Part shown: positions 51,365 through 62,665 of the stretch, piece by piece
Numbering within the stretch: the first letter of the stretch is position 1
Layout of the letters: each line of letters opens with the position of its first letter
Source of the DNA: Trichobilharzia regenti
Lineage: Eukaryota > Platyhelminthes > Trematoda > Strigeidida > Schistosomatidae
Assembly (NCBI GenBank): GCA_944472135.2
Contig: OX235265.1
Coordinates: forward strand, 90,738,984 to 90,802,983
DNA length: 64,000 nucleotides
Direction of reading: 5' to 3'
The notes under the pieces: model-generated
The model's database searches: none
Seen by the model: the letters and a program-made list of their open reading frames with translations, nothing else
Told to the model about the DNA's origin: nothing
Made by a program: the position numbers and the translations under genes

Positions 51365-52860
51365 TAATAATTTGCTTTATTCCAAAAGAGTACTTGTGAT
51401 ACAGAATGGAATTCTCAGCATTTTATTACAGTATATTACATCCAGTTTGTACATTAACAATAAGTAAAATTCTACATATATTAGGGGCAATCTCAGTTAG
51501 TTTTGACAACAACATATTGGCATGTTGGTAGCAAAGCCGAAATTAAACAGAATGTTTGAAGGTGTTAGAAAAGTAGATACTACTAGCATACTTACTGGGG
51601 TAAGCAGTGACAAAAACGGTCAAGATATGCAGAGTGTGAGAGAACGAAGAAGAATGTTTTAATAGAGTTTGTAAGGAAGAAAGAAACAAAGCAGCACATA
51701 AGAGAAAAAAAGAAAGAGAGAGAAAAAGAAAAGAAAGAAGGAAAACGATGTACCGATAAATGACGAGATGCAGTTGCTTTCCTGACTATTTAATAAGTTA
51801 TAGGTTTCACCCCTAATGCTTTCTATATCGCACAGAACACGAGCCAAGTAGGGTATGGTTGAGGTTTTGTACTTGTTAGTGTGAGCATATAGTTTTCTAT
51901 ATAGGCTTCTGGTTCTGTCTGATGAGGTACAAGGGGAGGGTTGTGAATGAAGAGGGTGGTGTGAGTTAGATAGAATGGATTTAGCCCATTTTTCGCATGA
52001 GTCCAAGTGCTTGTCGACCAGAATATTGAGAAGCTGGTTAAATGGCACATTGCTTATCTTGCTGACAACCTTTAATATCCTGCGTGATAAGGTATAGTCT
52101 TTCTTCAGTAGCCCTGGAAAAAACTAAGGGGGAACGATAGAGAATAATAGGCAGGATGCAAGAGTTAACGAATCGTAAGAGTAAGGGTTGGGTTATTCCA
52201 GAATTCTTAACTTCCTAATGTAGAAGACGGAATAGGACGGGATATTTTCTTAGAAATCATCAAGATATGAGACGACCAGGAAAGATCAGCAGATAGAATG
52301 ACGCCAAGATATTTAATTTCCGACTTGGTTTCTATTTCAGTGCTATACATCTATATTGCACACCTCGTGAGTGCTAACCAGTTTGTTTAGGTCAGATTTA
52401 TGCCTAAAGGCGAAACTGACTGTACGGCATTTTGAGGAATTTAAAGTTAGACCGTTTTCCTTGGACTACGGGCTGATTTCCGATAAAAGCCATTTAGTTT
52501 GGAGCAGTCACTTTGACATTTGACAGGTAAAGATACAGTCAGGTCGTCAGCATATTTATCAAAATTAATGTCATTTGAAGATGGTAAGTCATGTAGGAAG
52601 AAAGAACAGAGAAGTACGGAGAATACAGCACCTTGAGGGACACCAGCTTCAGTGTGCACAGCAGAGGAGCGTTTACCTTTCTACACAGTGTACTGCATTC
52701 TGTTTGAGGAGTAGGAATGCAACCAGTTAGTGACCCAGGACTCAGTTTGTGTCGTCAAGAGCTTATTTAGCAAGAGATATCTAGGTACAGAGTCAAAAGC
52801 AGAAGTGAAGTCGAGAAACGTGCAGCAAGCACAGTGCCAGATACATCAGTTAGAATTGTT
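51365..52860 (-). pseudogene. CR1-clade LINE, RT motif B to 3' end
   Basis: Minus strand. Upstream part: 'YLLLNKLLTTQTESWVTNWL' (52780-52690), 'GVPQGAVFSVLLCSFFLHDL' (motif B), 'FDKYADDLTVSLPVKCQSDC' (motif C YADD). Then 'VKYLGVILSADLSWSSHI' region, 'LPIILYRSPLVFSRATEE', and the frame 52048-51659: 'QLLNILVDKHLDSCEKWAKS', 'NKYKTSTIPYLARVLCDIES'. 3' UTR is purine/pyrimidine-biased (TTTTTCTTTCTCTCTC on this strand). The 3' end TGCTGAGAATTCCATTCTG...TTGGAATAAAGC ends in TTATTATTGTTATTG. Several stops. Confidence 0.85.
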
Positions 52861-52884
52861 ATTCAAGTGTCTGGTGCTAGGCAA

Positions 52885-53105
52885 CATCTGATTTCATAAC
52901 ACCGAATTATTCCTACTGACCTATCTGTACCTTTTTATGCAGTAGTCCACATCCAACCTGTTCCCTGATTTTCCGAGCCTACTACATTCTACACCAGGTT
53001 TTTAGCGCCGCTTCCGTTGATTGGAAATCGAACCCTGATCATCTGCATGTTTGGCGGGCGAGTGGTAGGTCGGTCGGTCGGCTATTCCATCTATAAACCA
53101 CTGAT
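52885..53105 (-). repeat. SINE-A2-like, worn, with extra CGGTCGGT run
   Basis: Minus strand: head near 53070-53040 with CGCCCGCCAAACATGCAG and GGTTCGATTTCC; a simple CCGACCGACCGACC run sits on its 5' side; body 'AACCTGGTGTAGAATGTAGTAG', 'GGAACAGGTTGGATGTGGAC'. Weak. Confidence 0.4.
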
Positions 53106-54238
53106 CCAAAAGAGGCTTGAAAAAGGGACTGAAGTGCACACTAATTTCTACTGAATTGTATATCAGTACAATTGAAAAAGATATATTATTTCTATGTACA
53201 CACACCGTAGGATTTTTTACTCTTCATGAACATTCACCAGAATACTGTCAATTAATTCCCTTCAGTTCTTCTCGAAATTAGCTAACTGCTACTGTTGTTG
53301 TAATTGTCACTGTTCCCCTCAACCAAACCATCTCCTTCCGCTCTTACTACACTACTTTATTACTGAAAAGCATATGCAAACCATAAAGAAGCAAAGAAAG
53401 AAGGAAAGAAAAAAGGCAAATCTGGAATGTCAATTAGGATTAGTGAAAGAAACACGCAGTAGCCATATAACATATTAAGACTTCCTGTAATACTGCAGCA
53501 ATGCAATTTAGACTAAGACTTATTCTCTTAAAAATCTAATAAGTGAATACATCGTTACTATATTCCCTCCCATTATCTTTTTTCTTTTCTATTTTTGGGA
53601 AAAGAGAGCAAAGGAAGTAAACAGAATTTTTTTATTTTTTATTTTTTGATCGTGTTGAAACTGTATTTTCTTAACAGAAGAGGGAAAAACTTCAGTACTT
53701 AATTGTTTGTTGTTTTACTTAACTCTGTCCCTCTACTTGTTTCCATTTTTTGGGTATCATTACAAAATGTAATCAGCATAAATGGGGATTGATTACTCAT
53801 CACAAACACATTCATATGAAAATTTAACTTCGCTTAGTAAATATTTATAAAAATTGTTTGTTTACTTTACTTTTCACAAAAAAACCGCCCATTGTTTTAA
53901 AATAAAAGAAAATGTCTTTGGTAAATTTAAACAAAACCTGAGTTAATTATAATAAAATATAAACACTTGTTTATTTTAAAGTGAGTAAGTAAGTAGGCAA
54001 ATATTCATTTTAATGAATTAATAATGACTATTATTATACATAAGGATTTCTTTATTTTACTAATTAACAGAATTATTTTGTTGAATTGTGTGGTGATTAT
54101 TTGTTTTAAAATTGTTTGTTTTAATTACGATTGTACCAGCCATTTGAAAAGTTAAGCCAGTATCAGTAAAAAGTAAGATTTAGTAATTTAACAGCATTTG
54201 GATATAAGTAAATGAAGTCATATTCCTGATGTACTTAT
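53106..54238. other. AT-rich interval, nothing recognised
   Basis: Poly-T/A tracts (53620-53650), AAAGAAAGAAGG runs (53390-53415). No gene. Confidence 0.4.
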
Positions 54239-55105
54239 CTCAGTAACTGGGGCGATTAAGACAAGCCCTCATATGCATGTGTAAAGGATAAACTGCCGCT
54301 CTGGGCTACCTCATTGTGTGTTTATAAATTTCACCTGCTCGTGTGAAGCTAGCTATATTGGCCGCACAATATGGCGCACTCTTTCCAAACGCATCTTTGA
54401 ACATTATCCGGCATGGTTAGCAAACGGACAATGTAAGACAATTACTAGCTCAATTATCGAGCATTTGGTCAACTCAGGCCACATAGCTCCACCAGAATGA
54501 TCTTTCAAGATCACCTACAAAGTGAAGCCAAGTGGTGCAAAAGGCGTCAGTTCTCAGCTTTTGTGTATGGCGAAGGCGCTGGAAAGTCGTCAATACACCT
54601 CTGAACTCTGTATACGGAAAAAGTGTGTCCAGTCTCTTATTCTACATTCGTCTTAACCTCTTCACTAACCGTTCCCTAAAACAAAATTTTGTTTTTTTTC
54701 TTTATTTAATTTTTAATTTTACTTTTAGTTTGCTTTTGCTTAAATAACTAATTCTTTATTATCACTCTCATATGCTCCTTTTGTATATTTTCACACCCTC
54801 TTCACACTTGTTAAATTGACACTCATCTCGCACCTTTATTCTCACTCAATAGCAATTTTAACCTTATCAAATTTTTATATTTGAGCCGTTGAGTACCATG
54901 TAATTTACAACTTTTATTTTTTTGCTTCTAAAGCCACTTATGATTAATTATATCAATTATGTCGCCCACATCCCTATTACTCAATAATATACCACTATAT
55001 ATATTTTTTGTAGGTATAAATACGACTGTACAGCCAAGTCTGAAGATGATTTCGTCGGTAAAGAAAATTTTCTTCGCTAAATTTGTCTTTTATTTTCTTC
55101 ATAAC
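54239..55105 (+). pseudogene. PLE-A, GIY-YIG end and 3' terminal repeat
   Basis: Frame 54318-54500: 'INFTCSCEASYIGRTIWRTLSKRIFEHYPAWLANGQCKTITSSIIEHLVNSGHIAPPE'. It holds the GIY-YIG core with YIGR, R and EH kept, and is the clearest sequence of this domain in the 13/33/54 kb subgroup. After a stop: 'FKITYKVKPSGAKGV', 'ALESRQYTSELCIRKKCVQSLIL'. 3' region AATTAATTCTTTATTATCAC to the terminal motif CAGCCAAGTCTGAAGATG (55024) ... TTCTTCGCTAAATTTG. Confidence 0.85.
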
Positions 55106-55520
55106 TCAGTAACATTATTCCAACTGCAAGAAGTCGGCAGTGATGAACATATCGAAGCCAACCAGCCAGGAAGTATTCATCACTCTGTAAGCAGTATGGA
55201 TATCTACAGCACTAAGTATTTCGAACAAAATTTCGAATTTTCAACACTCGCGTCAAGTCAGTCAGTGATTTTATGTCATTCGGCAAGCTGACTTAATACA
55301 GAAGTGTGCAAAACGAAATGAAGATGAATTCAATGCACACTGGAGGAGACTGTTTAAAATGATATTGTGCTTCAGGCAACCCCTTAAATGGAACCAGAGT
55401 TTAAATTGCTGAGTTTGGAGTTCAAGTGTGACTTGAGGGAAATCGTTTGATGAGGTAGTCATGTAGTTGGCTTGAGCAGATTGGAAAGAATTGGATACAA
55501 TTTAGATGTGCAATTAATAG
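55106..55520 (+). pseudogene. RTE-clade LINE C-terminal fragment, worn
   Basis: 'EVGSDEHIEANQPGSIHHSV', 'FEFSTLASSQSV', then text similar to 'NEDEFNAHWRRLFKMILCFR', 'VTWGKSFDEVVM'. Weakly collinear with RTE copies; no proper 3' end visible. Confidence 0.5.
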
Positions 55521-55544
55521 TGTTCTTTAAGTTGGTTGTTTTAG

Positions 55545-55595
55545 TTGCGGAGCTTTCATCGTTCTTCTGGACAACATCCCCCTTCCGCACAATAT
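55545..55595 (-). ncRNA. PLE-B terminal hammerhead-like motif, left (degenerate)
   Basis: Minus strand: TTGTGCG, core degraded to GAAGGGGGA, helix II GTTGTCC-loop-GAACGAT, GAAA, AGCT, C, CGCAAC. GAAA, helix III and helix I are kept; the core is lost. Confidence 0.45.
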
Positions 55596-56459
55596 TTAGC
55601 ATAAAGTGAACTGATTTAAATTTCCTCATGAGTGATAGAATCGCGTCTCCTGGTAGCCATCTTTACATATGTATTGGTCATTTTCTGTTGACTTGGATTT
55701 TAAACTTTCTGGTCACCTGATTTACTTTTTATTAATTGAAAATAATGGGAGCAAAATATCTTCAAATTCTCTTCAAAAAGAACGGTTATCCACAAAGTTT
55801 CATCAGAAAGTGTTTAAAATCGAATCACAACACCAACAATGAACCATCATCAAAGACCACAAGAAAATTCATCCTACCATACATGAAAAATATCTCTGAA
55901 ACAACAGCTAGAATACTAAAACCGTTTGAAATAGATATAGCACACAAGCCAGTAAAAACAGTCACTTAATTCGATATTGTGCAATTTGAAAGACATATCC
56001 ACCAGAAAAAAGGAGATAAAATTAATACCATTTACAAAATAAATTGTATGGACTGTAACAAACATTAAATCGGCCAAAGTGGGCGTCACATTAGAATTAG
56101 AATCCATGATCACAAATCAGCCGTGAGAAGACACGATATATATATATTCTTTCATATCAATGCATATAGATAATTATGGACATTAGTTTGATTGGGATAA
56201 TGTCGAAATCTTAGACAGAGGAAACACCAAAAGTGCAGTCAGGGAATTCTTAGAAGCCTGGTACTCAAACGAATATGCAATTAACAAACACGTTAATACA
56301 GACCACATATACCAACTAATAAAAAGTGAATCATTTGACAAGAAAGTTTTAAATCGGAGTCAATAGAAAATGATCAATACATATGTACAGACGGTTACCG
56401 GGAGACGCAATTCTATCACGCATGGAAAGAATTTAAGTCATTTCACTTTATGCTAAATA

Positions 56460-56503
56460 TTGCGCTGAAGATGTTGCCCAGAAGGACGACGAAAGCTCTG
56501 CAA
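56460..56503 (+). ncRNA. PLE-B terminal hammerhead candidate, right
   Basis: Helix I TTGCG/TGCAA (one G-U), core CTGAAGA intact, extra T, helix II GTTGCCC-AGAA-GGACGAC (one mismatch, one G-U), GAAA, AGCT, C17. Helix II and helix I differ in sequence from the 43394 copy, yet both still pair. Confidence 0.65.
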
Positions 56504-56590
56504 CTAAACCAACCAGCTCAGGGAACACCATTAACTGCAAATTATCCACTTGAACTACAAATCTTCTCTATTATTTCACAGTTTAGATGT

Positions 56591-57000
56591 ACTGTTGGAG
56601 CCTTATTTTCCAAGGGAATGGAATTAGAAAAAATAAGAGGTCAGATATATTGTTCAGAATTACTAAACTTTACCTGCTCTAAGGCCCCTTAAGTCTGCGG
56701 CCTACTTAGTCTGTAGGTGTTGATGACGAAACACCAATCGAAAGTTTCCAAATTAGTTGAGAATATGTCTAAATAGAATGAAGGTCAATATAAAGTTTGG
56801 AGAAAGGTTCAACCGACTTATCTTGGCTATGAACATTAAGACTCTTCGTGTGTGAGTTAACTAGAGCAAAGGAATAACAAACTGGCGGTGCATCCTTTTC
56901 ACATGTGCACTCGTTAAAACAAAGAACTTAAGCACTTAAATTTTCATTTTCATTTTGGTGCCAGAAAGGCGTACGACAAGTAAAGGTGTTTGTATTTCCC
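56591..57000. other. Unclassified interval
   Basis: Nothing recognised beyond the end of PLE-B. Confidence 0.3.
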
Positions 57001-57129
57001 AATGAATGACAGACAAAAGACATTGTTGTTTTTACTGACGTTTCGCTATTTAATACTCCTAACAGCTTTATCAAAGAAGTACTATTAAACCAGAATTTAC
57101 AAAATCCACTTAGTATATATTTATTTTAT

Positions 57130-57321
57130 TCTTTTATTTTTTATTTTTGACTACAGCTTGATTCCACACCGTATTTTTGGTACAAGTGTGGAATTTTCAG
57201 CATGGATATCGGTAGCCCAAATTTTGCAGGACGACCATAGATATCAGGTGTGCATTGGCGAGGGCTCAAACCCGGACCATGTGCATGGTCGGCGAGAGTC
57301 CTAACCACTGTGCCACCAACG
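57130..57321 (-). repeat. SINE-A1, in PLE-D 3' region
   Basis: Minus strand: GTTGGTGGCACAGTGGTTAGG, GACCATGCACATGGTC, GGGTTTGAGCCC, ACACCTGATATCTATGGTCG, CATGCTGAAAATTCCACACTTG, CAAAAATACGGTGTGGAATC, AAGCTGTAGTC, then A-rich end. Complete unit. Confidence 0.9.
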
Positions 57322-58749
57322 AGTTAAGGAGTGAGATTATAGACTTAGTGCAAGTTAAAAGGAAAGTCAAAAAGTAATGAAAATCACTAAACCAAATAAC
57401 AAAGGTAATAGTACGTCTGTTCTGATATCAAAACAAAGTTTACTGACTTGATCATCGTTCGTTAGTCTGGGGTCATTTTTGGTTGTCAAGTTGGTCACTT
57501 AGTAAAGATAACAAAACCAAGTGTAGATTGTTGGCTTTGATCAGTGTGTGAAATTATAAAAGCAGTGTGTGTGTGTTTACATAGTGAACTTGCTCATCAC
57601 ATTCGTGCTGGTTTTGTCATTTCATGGGGGAGGGAGATGTTGTAACCAGGTCAGATTCTGTTTTAGTCCATCAAGGCCTATTCAGACAATTTAGATTCCA
57701 CTTATATGAAGTGCTTCTGATATTATACGTTCTTTGTGATTTCTGAAGTTTTTCTGGATGACGATTTCACTATTGTCAAAATCAATTTTGTGAACTGATT
57801 CTATAGCGTGTAGACAACCTATAGCTGAAGATCTTTCGAGTTCGTATAGTTCAACCGGATTCCTCGGTGGTTGAACAGATGCTCTACGGTGCTCATTTCT
57901 TCTGATTTTGATTTCTCTCTAGCGATGTTTGTCCGATGTAGATCGCATCACACTCCAAGCATTTTATTTTATATACAGAATTAGATAGAGAATCCTCAGG
58001 AATTTGGGCTTTTATATGGACAAGGTTGCTTCGTAGCGTGTCTGATGTTTTGAAGAAAACTCGGATGTCGATCTCATTGAGTACTCTTCTGTTATCGTCT
58101 GACGTGTCTGCTCTATGTGGCATGACAACCGTTGAGGTTCATGTTTTCGGAATGCGTTTTCGGCCATACTTAATGTCATTGTTGATTTTGTTGAAGTTCC
58201 TTGGGTAGTTGTTTTGCTTGAAAGTTTCAGTAATTTTCGATATTTCTTCTTCTCTTTTTCTCTCATTCGTCATCAGAGTGTGTGTTCGTCTAAGAAGACT
58301 TGAAACAACTGAAATATTTGCGTCGATGGGGTGTGATGATTTGAAGTCTAAATATTTATTGGAGTGGGTTTTCTTCCTGAATACGGATATACTGTAATGT
58401 CCGTTTTCCCCTCCTCTTAACTAGGCAGTCTAGAAATGGTAGTCCAGCGACATCTGATTGTGCTTCCGAAGTAAACTGGATTCTGGGAGATACACAGTTT
58501 ATTTTCTCCAGGAATGAATTATTTATATCTCGTTTTAGCACTACAAAAGTATCATCTACATACCTTAACCGTATTTTAGGAGTGAGTATGCTTGAAAAGA
58601 TGTTATTTTCGAATCTATTCATGAAAAGGTTGGCGACTGTTGGGGAGACTGGCGAAACCATAGCAACACCATTTGTCTGTTCAAATAAACTCTCTTTAAA
58701 TGTAAAATAATCACTTTCTAGACAGAATTTGAAGCTCTTAATTATTTCA

Positions 58750-58984
58750 TCGCGTTGGTGGCATAGCGGTTAGGACGCTCGCCGAACATGCAAATGGTCC
58801 AGGGTTTGATCATCGACCGGCGCACTCCTCCCTTACCTCGCTTAGCCAGAAATAAAGCTTGTAAAGAGGAAAGGTTGGGCATAAGGCTATTAACCCCATC
58901 CTGTAAAATTGACACTGCTACAGAAACTTCAAGGCGCTAGCTTGAAGCCTTGTGTTCCACTTTGGAACGTGAAGGGAAAAAAAG
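58750..58984 (+). repeat. SINE-A2, in PLE-D RT
   Basis: Flanked by TTATTTCA (58742-58749 and 58985-58992). GTTGGTGGCATAGCGGTTAGG, GAACATGCAAATGGTC, GGGTTTGATCATC, 'CCTTACCTCGCTTAGCCAG', 'GGAAAGGTTGGGCATAAGGC', 'CACTGCTACAGAAACTTCAAG', 'GAAGCCTTGTGTTCCACTTTGG', AACGTGAAGGGAAAAAAAG. Complete, older than the 22966 copy by the head mismatches. Confidence 0.88.
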
Positions 58985-59065
58985 TTATTTCAACGATGTC
59001 CAGTGGACATCTCTGTGATAGCGTTGCATCTGATTCTGGTAGACTGGAGATGATATCAAAACTTT

Positions 59066-59519
59066 CGGTAATAGGCATACTAGTATATAAGTAAATCTAT
59101 CTAAGATCTGATATTCCTATAGAATATTAGTATTATTATTCGCATGCCAAAACAATCCACATAAATGGGACCTTACTGAATCGTAATGTGAATTAGGGCC
59201 TATCGAAGCAAAGGTGATGTGTGCATCAATTTAGTTTTTGTTATTCATCTATATTGGGAAATTATGTTGGTGAAAAATTATTACACTGAGTTAGAAAATA
59301 ATTACATAACATGTTAAATAGCTTTCAACACAGACAAGTGCAAAACGCGATGTTCATGGAATCAAATCAAAATAATACGTTATCTAAATGAAGATAAAAG
59401 AAGGCACGACGGCTGAGGAGCCTGACAAAAACAGATTCCCGGTTAAGGAAAGGTTTCACTAGTTTATTCTGAACATAGAACTCCAGCTTCTCAAAGAAAA
59501 TGGAGAAAATGGACTACTT
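59066..59519. other. Unclassified interval
   Basis: No feature recognised. Confidence 0.3.
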
Positions 59520-59908
59520 CCACATTAGTGTTTTTATTCGATGTATCACACAGTGAGTGAAACAGTATTATTTACTTACTGGATGACGTTTCGACTAAAA
59601 TTTATTACTGTTCATAATCATATCAATTGCAATCACACGACTTTGAAACTTGAGTTTTATAGTTTTCTTTGTCATCTCCTATTTGTCGTCGTCCGGGTAG
59701 TAGGATTTTCCAGATATCTGCCTGGACAGGTGTTGAATCATTCCTATTACTTGTATTCTGTCTCAGTTGATTCGATAAACAAAGCTTCTGTTATCAATCT
59801 CTCCCTCCATTAACCCTGTGACATTAGACTTTAAAACTGTCATCCTTTCCCATCATCCTATATTGTATGGTAGTGTGTGACTGCACGTAGTGCTATAGCT
59901 CAACTCAA
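59520..59908 (-). repeat. PLE-C left (inverted) tail
   Basis: Reverse complement closely matches 62322-62665 (for example AATAGGAATGATTCAACACC, GGAAAATCCTACTACCCGG, CAAATAGGAGATGACAAAG). It is the left arm of the inverted-ended PLE-C whose body starts at about 60628. Confidence 0.85.
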
Positions 59909-59918
59909 TATTCTTTTT

Positions 59919-60608
59919 AATAATAATAATATTAACAGCTTTATTCCAAACGGTATTTGTGGTACAGGTATGGAATTTTCAGCGTGCATTACAATATATT
60001 GCATCTAATTACCTCATTAATTTTATAAGAATTTTAAAATCAAAAAGCAACAAATGAAGTACAAAATTAGTGTATAATAGAAGATGTGAACAACAGTGTA
60101 ATAGTAACGAAGAAAGGAAAACAAAAACCAATGGGACTATTTGTTAGAGTGCCGCAGTAAGTTTATCGTGTCATACCTAACAGATTTCTCATCACATAAC
60201 AGCTGTACCAGATATGGTATTGTGGAGTTTTTCTATTTGGTAGTCCTACCATATAGCCAGCCTCCTATAGCTGCTTCTTGTTCTACCAGATGAAATGCAA
60301 GGAGACAGCTGCGTATAGAGGGGTCCGACAATATTGTATTCGCTAGTTTCTTACATGACATTATATGTCTATCCACAATAGTGTTAACCAGTAGGTTTAA
60401 CGATATCCCACTTGCCCTAACAATGGCTTTTAGTGCCTGCCCATCTCAGCAAAGCAAAGTCTTTCTTAAGTAGTCCAGGAAAGATTAATGGGGAGCAGTA
60501 AAGGGGGATGGGTAGAATACAAGAATTTACAAACTGAGAAAGCAAAGATTGCTTTATGCCAGACTGCCTAAATTTCCTAATGTAGAACGTTAAGCGAAAC
60601 ATCTTTCT
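59919..60608 (-). pseudogene. CR1-clade LINE, C-terminal piece and 3' UTR, inserted in PLE-C
   Basis: Minus strand: 'MFRLTFYIRKFRQSGIKQSLLSQFVNSCILPIPLYCSPLIFPGLLKKDFALL' (60602-60430), then 'LVNTIVDRHIMSCKKLANTIL', '3' end GCTGAAAATTCCATACCTG, CACAAATACCGTTTGGAATA, AAGCTGTTAATATTATTATT. Inserted between the left tail and the body of PLE-C; ACTAGTAACTAGTAACTAGTAAC repeats mark its other edge. Confidence 0.85.
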
Positions 60609-60633
60609 AGTAACTAGTAACTAGTAACGAAGT
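60609..60633. repeat. Short tandem ACTAGTA units
   Basis: Three tandem units of CTAGTAA between the CR1 5' end and PLE-C; a junction feature, possibly from a duplicated target. Confidence 0.7.
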
Positions 60634-62665
60634 ACGGGCACAATATGCACTTACATTGAAACGACAAAAATATGGAAAGCCTAACCTTACAAAACTAGAG
60701 ATGGAAGCCCTGAAACACCTTAAAAATAACAAGGATATAGTAATCACAAAGTGCGACAAATGAAATGCAACTGTAGTATTAGACAAATCAGACTATGTGA
60801 ACAAGATGAAAACTCACACAGAAACAGAATCATATCAGTAAAGTAATAAGTAAATAGACACAGTTATGAATGAAGTTAAGAAATGAGTTCTAGATGAGTA
60901 TAAGTGGTTTAATTTAATGCCCAAAACTAATAACACAAGTAGGATATATGGAGTTATTAAAGTTCATTAGTCAGGATACCCATTAGACCTATAGTTGGTT
61001 TTATAAATTCACCTACTTATGAAGTATCTAAATATTTAGCCATGGTATTAAATCCCCTTAAAAGCCACTCGAAAACTAGACTAACAAATTCTTATGAAAT
61101 AAATCATAGATTAGATAATTTAAAATCAGATAATGAAGAGAAAATGGTTAGTTTTGATATTGTCAGTTAATATACACGTATACTAATAAATATGACTATA
61201 GAAGCAGTCAGAAACGAACTCATTTCTGACCAGGAAATTAAACTTAGCACGAAAGTACCACTTGAGGACATAATGCTGGGAGTGCAGCTATGCCTGACTT
61301 CCACAGTATTTAAATCCCAGAGGGGGAAAATATAGAAACAAACTGAGGGAATTGCCATGGGATCACCAATATCCCCGGTTGTAGAAGATATATCCGTGGA
61401 GAGGCGGGAAAACATAGCGATTGAAACGTTCACCCTCACCCCGAAAGTATGGTGGAGGCATGTAGAAGACACATTCACTGTACTTAGAACACAGGATATA
61501 GATAGATTTTTCGAACACATCGACTCAAAGGTGGGGGCAATTCAATTCGCTTATGAATTGAAAAGTCAGGAAGAGGAACTTGCAATCATATATTGTAGCG
61601 AAAGTAAAGAAGTTGGGAAGTTAAACACTAGTGTCCACAGGAAACCCACACATTCAAACAGATATCTGGATTTCCGATCATCCCATCCCATGTGAGTAAA
61701 AATAGGTTTGGTGAAATGTTTAAGTAATAGAGCAAAAAAACTAATAAGCACCAAGGAAAATCTAAGACAGGATGTGAGGCATATAAGAGAAGCTTTGAAA
61801 CTTAAATATTAAGCCGATAAATTAGTCAGAGAAATTATGCAGAGAAATGTGAAAATAAAAATGAAATAATGTTAGTTGTAATAGTGACAATAATAATAAT
61901 ATTAATGACGACATGCATGTCAAACATGCCCAGGATAATGACAACACCAACAATAAGGAATATAAATCATCAGTAGTAATTCCATACAAGGAAGGAACCT
62001 CGGAAACTATGTTACGCAGAATTCATAACAAGGCAGGAATAATAGTGGTTGGCATTCAGACCTCACACAAACTCAATTAGAAACAAGCTTTGTCTGAAAA
62101 AGGATGAATCCTGTGGAGCCAACATAAACAAAACAATTAAGTGTGCCTAATACCCTGCTGCAATGATTTTCAGGTCAAATGCATAGGCCAAACTAGCAGA
62201 ACAGGGGCAGTCAGACTAGCCGAACATAAAAGCCTATCAAACTCTAGATTGGTTGACCGAATAAGGTGAGAAATCTAGAGAATAGTTCAACCGTAGATAA
62301 AACTACATGCAGTTGCACACACAACCATACAATAGGAGGACGGGATACGATGACAAATTTTAAAATCTAATGTCACAGGGTGGAGGGAGAGATTGATGAC
62401 AGTGGACGCTTTTTTATCAAATCAACTGCAAACCAACACGTGTAATAGGAATGATTCAACACCTGTCCAGGCAGATATCTGGAAAATTCCACTACCCCAA
62501 CGACGACAAATAGGAGATGACAAAGAAAACTATAAACCTCAAGTTTCAAAGTCGTGTGATTACAACTGATATGGTTATGAACAATCAATTTTGTTCGGAA
62601 CCTTGTCATCCAGTAAATAATACCGCTTTACTCACTGTGTGATACATCGAATAAAAAAACTAATA
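60628..62665 (+). pseudogene. PLE-C, RT to GIY-YIG with right tail
   Basis: Most complete PLE-C. N-terminal part 'LTLKRQKYGKPNLTKLEMEALKHLKNNKDIVITKCDK' then 'ATVVLDKSDYVNKM' (PLE N-terminal conserved text). Many stops until 'EGIAMGSPISPVVEDISVER' (motif B, 61349-61400) and 'WWRHVEDTFTVL' (motif C YVDD changed to HVED, so catalytically dead). Then 'SVHRKPTHSNRYLDF', 'VIPYKEGTSETMLRRIHNKA', and the GIY-YIG 'CNDFQVKCIGQTSRTGAVRLAEHK' (YIG changed to CIG). Right tail 62322-62665. Confidence 0.88.
62560..62615 (+). ncRNA. PLE-C tail hairpin, hammerhead-like (weak)
   Basis: A GAACAA...TTGTTC hairpin followed by GGAACCTTGTC and ATCC. In the other tails (7340-7390, 59585-59615, 31525, 3910; other strand) the following box reads GAAACGTC, with GGAT/ATCC arms. 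Helix II-like and GAAAC-ACGT-C order is hammerhead-like, but no copy keeps CUGANGA in the right place. Confidence 0.35.

Larger units (their letters stand above)
55525..56590 (+). pseudogene. PLE-B, GIY-YIG half with inverted ends
   Basis: Frame 55736-55969: 'KYLQILFKKNGYPQSFIRKC', 'KTTRKFILPYMKNISETTAR', 'ILKPFEIDIAHKPVKT' (linker). Then in other frames 'INTIYKINCMDCNKH.IGQSGRHIRIRIHDHKSAVRRHDI' (YIG with the Y replaced by a stop), 'VEILDRGNTKSAVREFLEAWYSNEYAINKH'. The left end (55541-55595, minus) and right end (56450-56530, plus) are inverted repeats with terminal hammerhead-like motifs. Third member of PLE-B here, more diverged from the 17 and 42 kb copies. Confidence 0.8.
57000..59065 (-). 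pseudogene. PLE-D, RT motif B to 3' end, with two SINE insertions
   Basis: Minus strand. The frame 58661-58356 holds RT motif B 'MVSPVSPTVANLFMNRFEN' (MGSP with G changed to V) and motif C 'RLRYVDDTFVVLKRD' (YVDD intact), then 'LPFLDCLVKRRG'. It continues 'HPIDANISVVSSLLRRTHTL' (58330-58265), linker 'KINNDIKYGRKRIPKT', 'RADTSDDNRRVLNEIDIRVF', and the GIY-YIG start 'SVYKIKCLECDAIYIGQTS' (57975-57905). After that the frame is lost. SINE-A2 sits at 58750-58984 and SINE-A1 at 57130-57321. Text upstream of the SINE-A2 belongs to the RT ('FDIISSLPESDATLSQRCPL'). One of the two PLE lineages here with YVDD unchanged. Confidence 0.85.
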
